Source: DASRWI01 sp035654655
GTDB taxonomy: Bacteria > Bacteroidota > Ignavibacteria > Ignavibacteriales > Ignavibacteriaceae
DNA: 64,000 bases
Reading direction: 5' to 3'
Assembly (NCBI GenBank): GCA_035654655.1
Contig: DASRWI010000001.1
Coordinates: forward strand, 1-64,000
The notes beneath the pieces are model-generated. The model saw only the letters and a program-made list of their open reading frames with translations. It made no database searches and was not told where the DNA came from. Shown here piece by piece: positions 44,187-53,941 of this stretch. Position numbers and translations under genes: made by a program. How positions within the stretch are numbered: the first letter of the stretch is position 1; the number at the start of each line of letters is the position of its first letter.

Positions 44187-47100
44187 TCATTTACTGAAAT
44201 CTTTTTTGAAGTTTTTTTGTTCAGTTTTAGAATTATTTTTTATTTCTTTTCTTTCGAACAACAAAGCTTCTTCACCAAGTACTTTATTGAACTGCTCAAC
44301 AACTTCATCAGTGATTTTAATTTTTTCTTCACATAAAAATGTTTGTCGTTTACTACCATTATTAATAAGATGGATATAAAATGGTGTGCTTCCCGTATTT
44401 TTTTCTAAAATATTTTTTACTTCAAGAAGTTTTTCCGGAGAATATTTCTCTTTATCAAACAATACAGAAACATAAGAAAGTTCATTATTCCTTATTTGAT
44501 CAAGTGAAACTAAATCTTCTATTTGAATTTTAATAGCATCCCCGCTGCTCTCAGGTTTACCAACTGCAAATACACATTCTTCTTCCTTTATATATTTATC
44601 AGCCTTCTCAAAAACCTTTGAGAACACTAAGCATTCACATTGACCTGAAAAATCATCAAGTTTAATGAAAGCCATTGTTCTATTTGCTTTATCAATTTTT
44701 GTTTTTACTTCAGTTATAACACCGCAAACTCTAACCTGTTCAAGATTCTCAAGTTCTTTAACCTGTTCACCTTCAAGTTCCTTTGCTTCACCTAATCTTG
44801 TGTTTGCTAAAGACCTGAATTCAATTTCATACTTTCTTAAAGGATGCCCGGTTATATAAAATCCTGTAACCTGGCGTTCATACATAAGCTTTTGTTTATC
44901 GGTCCATGGAGCTGCAAACTGCATTGCAGGTTCCTGCATACTTACTTCATCTTCAAATGCATTAAATAAACTTGTAGATGAAACTTGTTTCGCATTATGT
45001 GCCCTGCTACCGAAATCCAATGCTGTTTCAATATTTGCAAATAACTGAGCTCTATTTTTATTAATAGAATCAAAAGCACCTGCAAGAACTAATCCTTCCA
45101 ATCCTCTTTTATTTACAGTGCGAGTATCAACGTTGGTGCAAAAATCAAATAAGCTTGTAAAATCTTTTCCCAATTCACTTCTTGCTCTAATAACTTCCTT
45201 TACAGCGTTGATACCTACATTCTTTATAGCTGCCATTCCAAATCTAATCTTACCATTTTCTACAGTGAATGTAACTGTTGGTTTATTAATATTTGGAGGA
45301 AGTACATCTATTTTTAATTTTCTACAATCATCAAGAAAAGATGCAACTTTTGTTGAGTTGCCAAATTCGTTTGTTAAGTTCGCTGCTAAAAATTCAGGAG
45401 TGTAATGAGCCTTCAAGTAAGCAGTTTGATAAGCTACATAACTATATGCAACTGCGTGGCTCTTATTGAATCCATAATTTGCAAACTGTCTTATGTTTTC
45501 AAAAATGGATATTGCAACATTCTTAGGAACATCATTCTTCACAGCACCTTCAATAAATTTCTCCTGCTGCTTAATCATTGTGGCTTCATCTTTTTTACCC
45601 ATTGCACGTCTTAGCAAATCAGCATCTGCCAAAGACATTCCACCAATTTTATTTGCAATCTGGATTACCTGTTCCTGATAAACAATAATTCCATAAGTTT
45701 CCTTTAATATTGATTCAAGACTTGGATGTAAATACTTTACTTCTTTCTTACCTGATTTTCTATCAATGAAATCATCAATATAATCCATTGGTCCGGGTCT
45801 GTATAAAGCATTCATTGCTGAAAGGTCTTTAATACTTACGGGTTTTAACCTTTTAAGGTATTCCCTCATTGGGCCGGATTCAAACTGGAACACGCCGGTT
45901 GTTTGCCCCTTCCAGAAAAGTTGAAAAGTTTTTTCATCATCAACCGGAATCTTATCTATATCAATATCTACATTATGAATTTCTTTTATGAGTTGAACGG
46001 CATCTCTGATGATTGTTAAAGTACGCAAACCAAGAAAATCCATCTTAAGCAAGCCTGCATTCTCAATTTCCTTCATATTATATTGAGTAACAATTTCATC
46101 TTGTGATACCGCTGTTGCTAAAGGAATAAAATTGCTTACATCTTCAGGGCATATTACTACACCCGCTGCGTGTTTAGATGCATTTCTATTCATTCCTTCA
46201 AGTACACGACTGTACTTTAATAAGTTTACAATTTCATCTTCAGTAGAATCTTTAACCCACCTTAATTCTGGCACTTCATTTATTGCTTCATCAATAGTTG
46301 CAATCTTTCCGAAAGCTGAAGGAATATATTTATTAATTTTATTTACTGTTGGAATTGGAATCTTCAAAACTCTTGCAACATCTTTCAATACTGCGCGTGA
46401 TGTCATTTTATTAAAAGTAATAATCTGGCTTACGCAATGAGTTCCATACTTTTGCTTAACGTATTCAATAACTTCACCTCTCTTATCATCGGCAAAGTCA
46501 ACATCAATATCAGGCATTGATTTTCTTGCAGGATTTAAAAACCTTTCAAACAGTAAATCATACTCAAGCGGGTCAATATTTGTTATGCCTAATGAATACG
46601 CTACTAAACTTCCAGCAGCACTTCCTCTGCCTGGACCTACAGGTATCCCTTCCTTCTTGGATGCATTTATAAAATCCTGAACTATTAAAAAGTATCCTGA
46701 AAATCCCATCTGCTTGATGGTCATAATTTCAAAGTTAAATCTATTTTCAATTTCAGGAGTAATTTTTGAAAATTTCTTTTCTAAACCTTCTCGTGCAAGT
46801 AATTCAAAATAATCATCAAGACTTTTGGCATTAGATTCCGGTGGAATTGGAAAGTTAGGGAAATGATAAGCACCCTGGTCAATCTTAAGGTCAATCTTTT
46901 CTTCAATCTCTAAAGTATTTTCAATTGCGCCTTTGTAATTTTTGAAGAGTTTTTTCATCTCTTCACCCGATTTAAAATAAATCTGGTCAGTACCGTATCT
47001 TAATTCTCTATAATCTCTTCCTTCTCTATCAGATAATAACAATAATATATTATGTGCAATTGCATGTTCCTGTTCAATATAATGAACATCATTAGTAGCA

Positions 47101-47723
47101 ACTAATTTAATTCCCAGTTCCTTAGACAGCTTTGGCATTCCTTCAAGTACCGGTTTTTCAACCTCCATATTGTGGTCTTGAATTTCCAAATAAAAATCAT
47201 CACCATAAATTTCTTTATATATTAATGCAATCTCTTTTGCTTTAGCATAATCATTATTAACAAGATGAGCAGCTACTACTCCTCCTGCACAAGCTGAAGT
47301 ACAGACTAACCCTTCTTTGTATTTCCTTAATAACTCAAGGTCAATTCTTGGACGATAATAAAATCCTTCCGTATGTCCTAATGTGGATAATTTAGATAAG
47401 TTATAATATCCTTGTGCATTTTTAGCAAGAAGAACTAAATGATGATAGGGTTTGGTTCTCCTCTTGCCAGTAGACTCATCTTTTCCTTTATCAAATCTAC
47501 TTCCCTCAGTAACGATGTAAGCTTCCATACCAACAATGGGTTTAATACCTGCATCTTTCGCCTTCTTATAAAACTCTGCAATACCATACATAACTCCATG
47601 GTCAGTTAAAGCAACTGCGTGCATATTGTTTTTAACTGCCGCAGCAATTAATGATTCAACTTTGCAGGCACCATCTTGTAAACTGTAATGACTATGATTA
47701 TGTAAATGAATAAAATCTGACAT
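44187..47723 (-). CDS. dnaE: DNA polymerase III, alpha subunit
   Basis: Replicative polymerase, 1178 residues (DnaE1-type length). The PHP domain starts FIHLHNHSHYSLQDGACKVE; the catalytic palm has PDIDVDFADDKRGEVIEYV and GRGSAAGSLVAYSLGI. Later come LYRPGPMDYIDDFIDRKSGK, SHAVAYSYVAYQTAYLKAHY, a helix-hairpin-helix region and the OB-fold RVCGVITEVKTKIDKANRTM. All domains appear intact, including PHP His residues (HNHSH) suggestive of metal binding. The next gene upstream on the strand, dut, is 14 bases away. Confidence 0.97.
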   Translation of the reverse strand: MSDFIHLHNHSHYSLQDGACKVESLIAAAVKNNMHAVALTDHGVMYGIAEFYKKAKDAGIKPIVGMEAYIVTEGSRFDKGKDESTGKRRTKPYHHLVLLAKNAQGYYNLSKLSTLGHTEGFYYRPRIDLELLRKYKEGLVCTSACAGGVVAAHLVNNDYAKAKEIALIYKEIYGDDFYLEIQDHNMEVEKPVLEGMPKLSKELGIKLVATNDVHYIEQEHAIAHNILLLLSDREGRDYRELRYGTDQIYFKSGEEMKKLFKNYKGAIENTLEIEEKIDLKIDQGAYHFPNFPIPPESNAKSLDDYFELLAREGLEKKFSKITPEIENRFNFEIMTIKQMGFSGYFLIVQDFINASKKEGIPVGPGRGSAAGSLVAYSLGITNIDPLEYDLLFERFLNPARKSMPDIDVDFADDKRGEVIEYVKQKYGTHCVSQIITFNKMTSRAVLKDVARVLKIPIPTVNKINKYIPSAFGKIATIDEAINEVPELRWVKDSTEDEIVNLLKYSRVLEGMNRNASKHAAGVVICPEDVSNFIPLATAVSQDEIVTQYNMKEIENAGLLKMDFLGLRTLTIIRDAVQLIKEIHNVDIDIDKIPVDDEKTFQLFWKGQTTGVFQFESGPMREYLKRLKPVSIKDLSAMNALYRPGPMDYIDDFIDRKSGKKEVKYLHPSLESILKETYGIIVYQEQVIQIANKIGGMSLADADLLRRAMGKKDEATMIKQQEKFIEGAVKNDVPKNVAISIFENIRQFANYGFNKSHAVAYSYVAYQTAYLKAHYTPEFLAANLTNEFGNSTKVASFLDDCRKLKIDVLPPNINKPTVTFTVENGKIRFGMAAIKNVGINAVKEVIRARSELGKDFTSLFDFCTNVDTRTVNKRGLEGLVLAGAFDSINKNRAQLFANIETALDFGSRAHNAKQVSSTSLFNAFEDEVSMQEPAMQFAAPWTDKQKLMYERQVTGFYITGHPLRKYEIEFRSLANTRLGEAKELEGEQVKELENLEQVRVCGVITEVKTKIDKANRTMAFIKLDDFSGQCECLVFSKVFEKADKYIKEEECVFAVGKPESSGDAIKIQIEDLVSLDQIRNNELSYVSVLFDKEKYSPEKLLEVKNILEKNTGSTPFYIHLINNGSKRQTFLCEEKIKITDEVVEQFNKVLGEEALLFERKEIKNNSKTEQKNFKKDFSK

Positions 47724-47737
47724 AAACTCTTAATATC

Positions 47738-48196
47738 TTAATGTTTTCCGGTATGACCAAAACCGCCTTCACCTCTTTCACTATCTTCAAGGTCATCGGT
47801 TTCAAATAATTCTCCTCGATAGACTTTTGACACAATAATTTGTGCTATTCTATCGCCTCTTTTAATAATAAAATCTTCTTCGCTGAAATTGAATAAAATA
47901 ATCTTAACCTCGCCTCTATAGTCAGAATCAATTGTACCGGGTGCATTTAAAATACCAATACCATGTTTAATGGCTAAGCCGCTTCTTGGTCTAACTTGAA
48001 TTTCAAAACCTTCAGGAATCTCAACAGATAAATTGGTTGGTACCAATACTATTTTTCCTGCACGAAGAACAACATCTTCACTGACAGCAGCTCTGATATC
48101 CATACCTGCGCTTCCCTCCGTTGTATATTCAGGAAGAGCTACATCCTTAAAATCTTCTGATAATCTTTTTACTTTAATTGGGATTCTATTTAACAT
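47738..48196 (-). CDS. dut: dUTP diphosphatase
   Basis: A 152-residue trimeric dUTPase that hydrolyses dUTP to dUMP, keeping uracil out of DNA. All five motifs are visible: AGMDIRA, RPRSGLAIKHGI, NAPGTIDSDYRGEV, RIAQIIV and the C-terminal RGEGGFGHTGKH. Followed by dnaE, a natural functional partner, and overlapping the flippase stop by 11 bases. Confidence 0.97.
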   Translation of the reverse strand: MLNRIPIKVKRLSEDFKDVALPEYTTEGSAGMDIRAAVSEDVVLRAGKIVLVPTNLSVEIPEGFEIQVRPRSGLAIKHGIGILNAPGTIDSDYRGEVKIILFNFSEEDFIIKRGDRIAQIIVSKVYRGELFETDDLEDSERGEGGFGHTGKH

Positions 48197-49646
48197 TTAC
48201 TCTCAACAGTTTTCTTTTGATGAAATTGATTTCTGATTTTTCCAAAACGAAGATTGATAATAAAATAAAAAAAGATGCAAACAAAATTAATTTATTAATA
48301 AAGTATAATAAGTTGTTATAACTTAAAATATAAAATGCAGTTCCTACGGCAAAAATTATTATAAATATTTTTATCAATTTCCAGTTTTCATATTGAATGG
48401 TATAAATTCTTTGAGTAACAAAATAAAAACCCAAAGCCATTGCAAGATATGCAGCCAAAGTTGCTATTGCTGCTCCCATTATTCCCATCAACGGGATAAG
48501 GGCATAATTTAATATTATACACAATATCGCTGCCGAACCAACTATAAAAGGAACGTAAATACTTTTTTCCTTAATAAATATTCCTGCAGTAAATATTATG
48601 TATATCCCATTGAACATATATCCAAGCAGTACAACAGGTACTATGTTTAATCCACTCCAGTAAGCTGGGCCAATAATAGACCTTCCAAATATTTTTATTT
48701 GCACTAAATCAGAAATGAACAAAGATAAGGTTATTAAAATTATGCTCCCTGCAATTGTAAAATAAGTTAATACCTTTGAAAATATTTCTTTAGCATTTTC
48801 TTCTATAGCATTTTGCAAAAAGAAAGGCTGCCAGGCAAATTGAAACATATTAACAAACAGCATCATAAAAATACCAAGCTTGTAGTTTGCCTGGTAGATA
48901 CCAACAGTTTTTAAATTAGTTAAATGTTCCATTATAGGTCTATCAATCACTTGAATAACCATTGCACCTAATCCTGCAGGTAAATAAGGTATTCCAAACT
49001 TAAGACATCTTTTTAATAGTTCTTTGTTAATGCTGAATCTTAAATTCTTATATATAGATGGGAACAATAACAATAATGTAAAAACAGATGCGGCAAGGTT
49101 TGCTATAAATACTGATACTACTCCCCACTTAAGAACAAGAATAAATATTAAATTTAAAGCAACATTAAGAACTATGTTTAAAATTTTAAATAAGGAAAAT
49201 ACTTTTGCTCTTCTCTGCAATCTTAATTTTATGAAAGGAATCATTGCCAATGAATCAAACAATAAGATCAAAGTCATATAGATTACAAAATTGGAAGTAT
49301 CAGGTGCACCTAAGAATCTTGCTATTTCTTCTTTAAATAAAATTAATCCAATACATAAGAAAACTGAAGTTATCATTATAGATACAAATGGAGTTGAAAA
49401 ATTATCCTTTTCATCTCCTATTTCTTTTGAAGAAGCAAATTTTAGAAAAGCAGAATCCATTCCATATAAAAACACAATATTCAAAATTCCGATTACAGCA
49501 TAATAGTTGGTGATTATACCATAGTCACTTGGTACGAAAATATTAGTATAAAAAGGAACTAAAGCGAAAGTAAGAAACCTCCCCAGAATAGTACTTATAC
49601 CATAAACAGCAGTATCCTTAGTTAATTCTTTTAGTTTATCGAGCAT
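48186..49646 (-). CDS. Polysaccharide flippase, Wzx/MATE-like
   Basis: A 486-residue membrane protein with 12-14 TM helices of the oligosaccharide flippase (MVF/PST) superfamily. Typical segments: N-terminal KDTAVYGISTILGRFLTFAL, VPFYTNIFVPSDYGIITNYY and FGIPYLPAGLGAMVIQVIDR. It moves lipid-linked glycan units across the inner membrane. Its association with surface glycans fits the glycan-assembly genes at 51956-56139, though dut, dnaE, nadC and accA intervene. Starts at ATG 49646, 10 bases after nadC. Confidence 0.9.
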   Translation of the reverse strand: MLDKLKELTKDTAVYGISTILGRFLTFALVPFYTNIFVPSDYGIITNYYAVIGILNIVFLYGMDSAFLKFASSKEIGDEKDNFSTPFVSIMITSVFLCIGLILFKEEIARFLGAPDTSNFVIYMTLILLFDSLAMIPFIKLRLQRRAKVFSLFKILNIVLNVALNLIFILVLKWGVVSVFIANLAASVFTLLLLFPSIYKNLRFSINKELLKRCLKFGIPYLPAGLGAMVIQVIDRPIMEHLTNLKTVGIYQANYKLGIFMMLFVNMFQFAWQPFFLQNAIEENAKEIFSKVLTYFTIAGSIILITLSLFISDLVQIKIFGRSIIGPAYWSGLNIVPVVLLGYMFNGIYIIFTAGIFIKEKSIYVPFIVGSAAILCIILNYALIPLMGIMGAAIATLAAYLAMALGFYFVTQRIYTIQYENWKLIKIFIIIFAVGTAFYILSYNNLLYFINKLILFASFFILLSIFVLEKSEINFIKRKLLRVNVK

Positions 49647-49655
49647 CTATTGTAA

Positions 49656-50507
49656 TTAATCTTCTTTATAAATTTCTATTTCAAGAGAAATATCCAAAGC
49701 CTTTACACTATGTGTTAACGCTCCAATAGATATATAATCCACTCCGGTTTCAGCAATTGCTTTAACCGTTGAAAAATTAACATTGCCTGAAGCTTCAACT
49801 TTACATCTATTATTTATAAATTTTACTGCTTCAGCCATTTCATCAATTCTATAATTATCAAGCATTATCATATCTACATAATTTTCTAATGCTTCTTGTA
49901 CCTGCTGCAGATTTGTAGTTTCAACTTCTATTTTAAAATTCTTTTTATGTTTTCTATTGTATTCTTTACAAGCTTCAACAGCATTGGTAATTGAACCCTT
50001 TAAGGAAATATGATTATCCTTAATAAGAAACATATCATACAAACCAAAACGGTGATTTTCACATCCTCCGGATTTAACCGCATACTTATCAAAAATACGA
50101 AGTCCGGGAACAGTTTTTCTTGTATCTATAATTTTAGCTTTGGTATGCTTTATAATTTGCTGATATTCATTAGCAAGGGTTGCAATACCGCTCATTCTTT
50201 GAAGGAAATTAAGAGCTATTCTTTCACCGGTTAAAATAGAAGAAGCATCACCTTCCACCTCTGCAACAATGTCACCATAATTTACTTTACTGCCATCAAG
50301 TTTTTTGGGGATGAAAATTAAATCATCATTAACTTTTTTAAATACTCTTTCAGCAGTATAAAGTCCTGAGATAATGCCAGCTTTTTTTACCAAGAAGATT
50401 CCTCTTCCCTTAACACCTTTTGGAATTATAGCTTCCGTTGTAATATCAGCTTCGCCAACATCTTCAATCAATGCAAGTTCAATAATTCTATCTAGATCGT
50501 CATACAT
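49656..50507 (-). CDS. nadC: Quinolinate phosphoribosyltransferase
   Basis: Converts quinolinate and PRPP to nicotinate mononucleotide in de novo NAD synthesis. About 283 residues. Signature: RKTVPGLRIFDKYAVKSGGC followed by NHRFGLYDMFLIKDNH, and the C-terminal IEVETTNLQQVQEAL and DYISIGALTHSVKALDISL. An ATG exists at 50513, but GAGG sits directly against it; ATG 50507 gives the normal spacing. nadA and nadB are not in the window. Confidence 0.95.
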   Translation of the reverse strand: MYDDLDRIIELALIEDVGEADITTEAIIPKGVKGRGIFLVKKAGIISGLYTAERVFKKVNDDLIFIPKKLDGSKVNYGDIVAEVEGDASSILTGERIALNFLQRMSGIATLANEYQQIIKHTKAKIIDTRKTVPGLRIFDKYAVKSGGCENHRFGLYDMFLIKDNHISLKGSITNAVEACKEYNRKHKKNFKIEVETTNLQQVQEALENYVDMIMLDNYRIDEMAEAVKFINNRCKVEASGNVNFSTVKAIAETGVDYISIGALTHSVKALDISLEIEIYKED

Positions 50508-50536
50508 AATCATCCTCAGCTTAAATAAATTTTTCT

Positions 50537-50950
50537 TTAGGGATTTAGAATTTCTGCAATCTTTTCTGTGAAAAACTGCGGGGGTTTAACAGGTCTTTTT
50601 GTTTCAGGCTTTACAAACACTAATACGGTAAAACCTTCAGCAACAATATTTTTGTTTTCTTTGTTGTAAATTTTATAATCAATATGAACTCTTGCGCCTT
50701 TATAATCTTTCAACGTGCACTCAACAACTAATAGATCATCATAGTAAGCAGGAGATTTATACTTAACCATCAACTCAGTAACAGGCATTTCATATCCTCT
50801 TTGTTCAATTTCTTTATAAGGGATGCCATAGTCTCTTAACATTTCAGTTCTGGCTGATTCAAAATACTCAGCATATTTAGCATGGTGTAAAAACTGCATT
50901 TTATCAGTATCGCAAAAGCGCACTCTTATTTCTGTGTTATGGATAAGCAT
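50537..50950 (-). CDS. Acyl-CoA thioesterase, YbgC/4HBT family
   Basis: A 137-residue hotdog-fold enzyme. Contains EIRVRFCDTDKMQFLHHAKY, with the catalytic Asp of the 4-hydroxybenzoyl-CoA thioesterase class (RFCDTDxxxxxHHxxY), then EYFESARTEMLRDYGI and the later strands RVHIDYKIYNKENKNIVAEG. It probably hydrolyses short acyl-CoA or acyl-ACP esters. Elsewhere YbgC often accompanies tol-pal genes; here it lies between accA and nadC, a lipid-metabolism hint. Confidence 0.88.
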   Translation of the reverse strand: MLIHNTEIRVRFCDTDKMQFLHHAKYAEYFESARTEMLRDYGIPYKEIEQRGYEMPVTELMVKYKSPAYYDDLLVVECTLKDYKGARVHIDYKIYNKENKNIVAEGFTVLVFVKPETKRPVKPPQFFTEKIAEILNP

Positions 50951-51001
50951 AATAATCTAAGGAAGTAAATAAAAATTGTAATTCAAAAATACCTAAAAAT
51001 T

Positions 51002-51952
51002 TTACTCTATGTAAATACTCATTTTATCAAATTTTTCTAATCTATTATCAATCAATTTATCAGGTTTTATTTTCATCAATACATTTAATTCATCTATTAA
51101 AACAGATTTTAAATTTGACGCAGCAGCTTGATAATCAGTATGAGCTCCCCCTAATGGTTCAGGAATTATTCTGTCAATAAGCTTAAATTTTAATAAATCA
51201 GGAGCAGTTAATTTCAATGCTTCAGCAGCCTGTTCTTTATAATCCCAGCTTCTCCATAAAATACTTGAACAAGATTCGGGACTTATAACAGAGTACCAGC
51301 AATTCTCCATCATTAATATTCTATCACCAACACCAATACCCAAAGCTCCGCCGCTTGCTCCTTCTCCAATAATAACAATGATTATAGGAACTCTCAGTTT
51401 ACTCATTTCAAATAAGTTTTTCGCTATTGCTTCAGCCTGTCCTCTTTCTTCAGCCTCAATACCAGGATAAGCGCCGGGTGTGTCAATCATAGTCACAACA
51501 GGTATTCCAAACTTTTCGGCAGTCTTCATTAAGCGTAATGCTTTTCTATAGCCTTCAGGATTAGGCATACCAAAGTTTCTAAAAAGGTTTGTTTTGGTAT
51601 CTCTTCCTTTTTGATGACCAATAATCATAACTTTATAATCATCAATAACAGCTAAACCGCCAACAATTGCCTTATCATCTTTAAAATATCTGTCACCGTG
51701 AAGTTCAATAAAATTGGAAGTTATATTATAGATATAATCTAAAGTGTAAGGTCTTTCCGAATGTCTTGCAAGCTGAACTTTTTGCCATCTGGTCAAATCA
51801 CTATATAATTCTTCTTTCAATGCTTTAACCTTCTTCTCTATTTTATAAATTTCTTTACTAATATCAAGAGTATCAGAAAGTTGTCTCATCTCTTCAAGTT
51901 TTTCTTCAAGTTCGGCAATAGGCTTTTCGAAATCTAATACTGTCCTACCCAC
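51002..51952 (-). CDS. accA: Acetyl-CoA carboxylase carboxyltransferase, alpha subunit
   Basis: A 316-residue subunit that transfers carboxyl from biotin to acetyl-CoA with AccD. N-terminal coiled coil LDFEKPIAELEEKLEEMRQL, then RDTKTNLFRNFGMPNPEGYR, TMIDTPGAYPGIEAEERGQA and GEGASGGALGIGVGDRILMM with the oxyanion-hole Gly pairs. accD is not in the window. It begins 3 bases after the stop of the GT2 fusion gene, perhaps co-transcribed. Confidence 0.97.
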   Translation of the reverse strand: MGRTVLDFEKPIAELEEKLEEMRQLSDTLDISKEIYKIEKKVKALKEELYSDLTRWQKVQLARHSERPYTLDYIYNITSNFIELHGDRYFKDDKAIVGGLAVIDDYKVMIIGHQKGRDTKTNLFRNFGMPNPEGYRKALRLMKTAEKFGIPVVTMIDTPGAYPGIEAEERGQAEAIAKNLFEMSKLRVPIIIVIIGEGASGGALGIGVGDRILMMENCWYSVISPESCSSILWRSWDYKEQAAEALKLTAPDLLKFKLIDRIIPEPLGGAHTDYQAAASNLKSVLIDELNVLMKIKPDKLIDNRLEKFDKMSIYIE

Positions 51953-51955
51953 TAA

Positions 51956-53929
51956 TTATTTACTCCACATTTTGTTCAAAGTTTTACTTAATATTTCTAT
52001 ATCCAACCATATATTTTGGTTTTTTGCATAAAAGATATTTAATCTTTCTTCATCATATATACCTTCTATGTACCACAATCCTGTAAGCCCGGGTTTTCCA
52101 AAAAATAAGTTCTGTTGTTCTATTTTATTTCTTGGACCAACCAGGCTCTTCTTACCTTTTAACACCTCAGATAAAGAAGAAATAAATATTTTAAAATCAC
52201 TTTTTTCTTTAGAAAACTTACCTGAAACCAAAACAAACGGATAAACGAATATTAATAAAATAATTGACAGGGTATAATCAAATACATTTTTAATGAACTT
52301 GAATAATGGTTTAGAGATATTATAATGTAAACCAATTAAAGGAACATTATCTAACAAAGATACATTAGATTTTCCAACCAAAAAGTCAAGATTATCACCA
52401 ATTATATTAAATTCTACATTTTCATTTTTGCATGAAGCTACAATTGACATCATTTTTGTATAGGGTATTTCCTCAGATGAAAAAATAACTTCATTAACCC
52501 CATATTCATCAATAACCTTAAGAATGTTTTCTGTGGTACCCACCACTTCATAACCTTCTACATTCTTTCCGATATCCTTACTTGTAAATCCAATTAGTCC
52601 AACGATCTTTCTAATATCACCGTGATTCTCATTCAATTTTACAGCAATCTTTAAAGCAGTATCATTTATACCAATTATTAAAGTCTTCTTCTTCAAAAGT
52701 TCATTCAACTTCAATCCTTTAATAAAGAATAATCTTATAAATACTCGCCAGAAGGTTAAAGAGAAGAAAAGAAGTATATAAGTAATAATTATTACAGCAC
52801 GGCTGTAAGCATATTCTTTAAAGAAAAATGTTATAGATGAAAATATAAAGAAGCTTAAAATTATTGCTCCAAAATTTTGAAGAACAGAAAAAGAATTCCT
52901 CTTGTAAATTTTTAATAAACTTGCACAAAAAATATGAATGATTGCTGGAATAGTGTATACTAATAATATATATTGCTTTGGGAATTTAAATGATGAATGA
53001 ATATACTTTGCATAAATTAAGGATGCAGCATATAGTGAAAGATTAAAGAAAACAAAATCCATTAGTATGGACAGTAACACTATCCTTATCCTTCCCATAA
53101 AAGCTAATAATTTTCGGGCACCAATGGCAGTCTGCAAAATAGCTTCAACAATTAATGAACTTGATAAATGCTTTTTAACAAAAAGATGCATTGCATTATA
53201 AAAATGTTTTGTTTCATCTATGCTGCTTCTTTTTGTGCTCTCTCCCTTATAATGAATGATTTGTGTGTCGTGAACATAGTAAACTTTATATCCTGCTTTT
53301 TGAATTCTAAAACAAAGGTCTAAGTCCTCGCCATACATAAAAAATTGTTCATCGAATCCTCCAACTTTATCATATACTTCTTTCCTCATCATCATAAATG
53401 AACCTGATATAGCATCAACTTCATATGTTTCATTTTCATTAAGGTAAGTAAGATTATATCTTGCAAACAATCTGCTCTTGGGGAACATAGAACTTAATCC
53501 TGTAACTTTACAAAATGAAGTCCATGGACCGGGAAAACTTCTGCGACAGGCAAGTTGAAGAGTACCATCAGGATTTAATATTTTACATCCTGCTAATCCT
53601 GCGTCCGGAGTCCTTTCAAAAAATTCTATCATCTTTGTGAAAGTATCTTCCTGAACTATGGTATCCGGATTAATTAAAAGAATATATTTACCCTTGGCAA
53701 TAGCAAGACCTTGATTGTTTGCTTTACCGAAACCTAAATTTTCTTTATTAGCAAAAAGTTTAATATTGGGGAATTTTTCACAAATGAAGTCTACACTTCC
53801 ATCATCCGAGGCATTATCTGCTATTATAATTTCATAAGTAAGTTTATCCCCTGCTTTTATTATAGAATGAATTAAGTTTTGTAAAAATTCCTTAACATTA
53901 TAATTCACTATAATAATAGATAAATCCAA
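51956..53929 (-). CDS. GT2 glycosyltransferase fused to a degenerate phosphoglycosyltransferase-like membrane domain
   Basis: A 657-residue fusion. Residues 1-~270 are a rhamnosyltransferase-like GT2 (SIIIVNYNVKEFLQNLIHSI, IADNASDDGSVDFI, LLINPDTI, VGGFDEQFFMYGEDLDLCFR). Then ~5 TM helices (280-400), a Rossmann-like domain (KKTLIIGINDTALKIAV, ~415-525) and a sugar-transferase-like C-terminus (LSIILLIFVYPFVLV; VLKGKKSLVGPR; GKPGLTGLWYI). The C-terminal part thus follows WcaJ/WbaP layout but is ~55 residues short: the KFRSMR segment is missing, and residues 581-582 (Ile-Phe) occupy the catalytic Asp-Glu position. The GT2 part looks active; the rest probably binds lipid or protein. Confidence 0.85.
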   Translation of the reverse strand: MDLSIIIVNYNVKEFLQNLIHSIIKAGDKLTYEIIIADNASDDGSVDFICEKFPNIKLFANKENLGFGKANNQGLAIAKGKYILLINPDTIVQEDTFTKMIEFFERTPDAGLAGCKILNPDGTLQLACRRSFPGPWTSFCKVTGLSSMFPKSRLFARYNLTYLNENETYEVDAISGSFMMMRKEVYDKVGGFDEQFFMYGEDLDLCFRIQKAGYKVYYVHDTQIIHYKGESTKRSSIDETKHFYNAMHLFVKKHLSSSLIVEAILQTAIGARKLLAFMGRIRIVLLSILMDFVFFNLSLYAASLIYAKYIHSSFKFPKQYILLVYTIPAIIHIFCASLLKIYKRNSFSVLQNFGAIILSFFIFSSITFFFKEYAYSRAVIIITYILLFFSLTFWRVFIRLFFIKGLKLNELLKKKTLIIGINDTALKIAVKLNENHGDIRKIVGLIGFTSKDIGKNVEGYEVVGTTENILKVIDEYGVNEVIFSSEEIPYTKMMSIVASCKNENVEFNIIGDNLDFLVGKSNVSLLDNVPLIGLHYNISKPLFKFIKNVFDYTLSIILLIFVYPFVLVSGKFSKEKSDFKIFISSLSEVLKGKKSLVGPRNKIEQQNLFFGKPGLTGLWYIEGIYDEERLNIFYAKNQNIWLDIEILSKTLNKMWSK

Positions 53930-53941
53930 TAGAAGTGCCTT

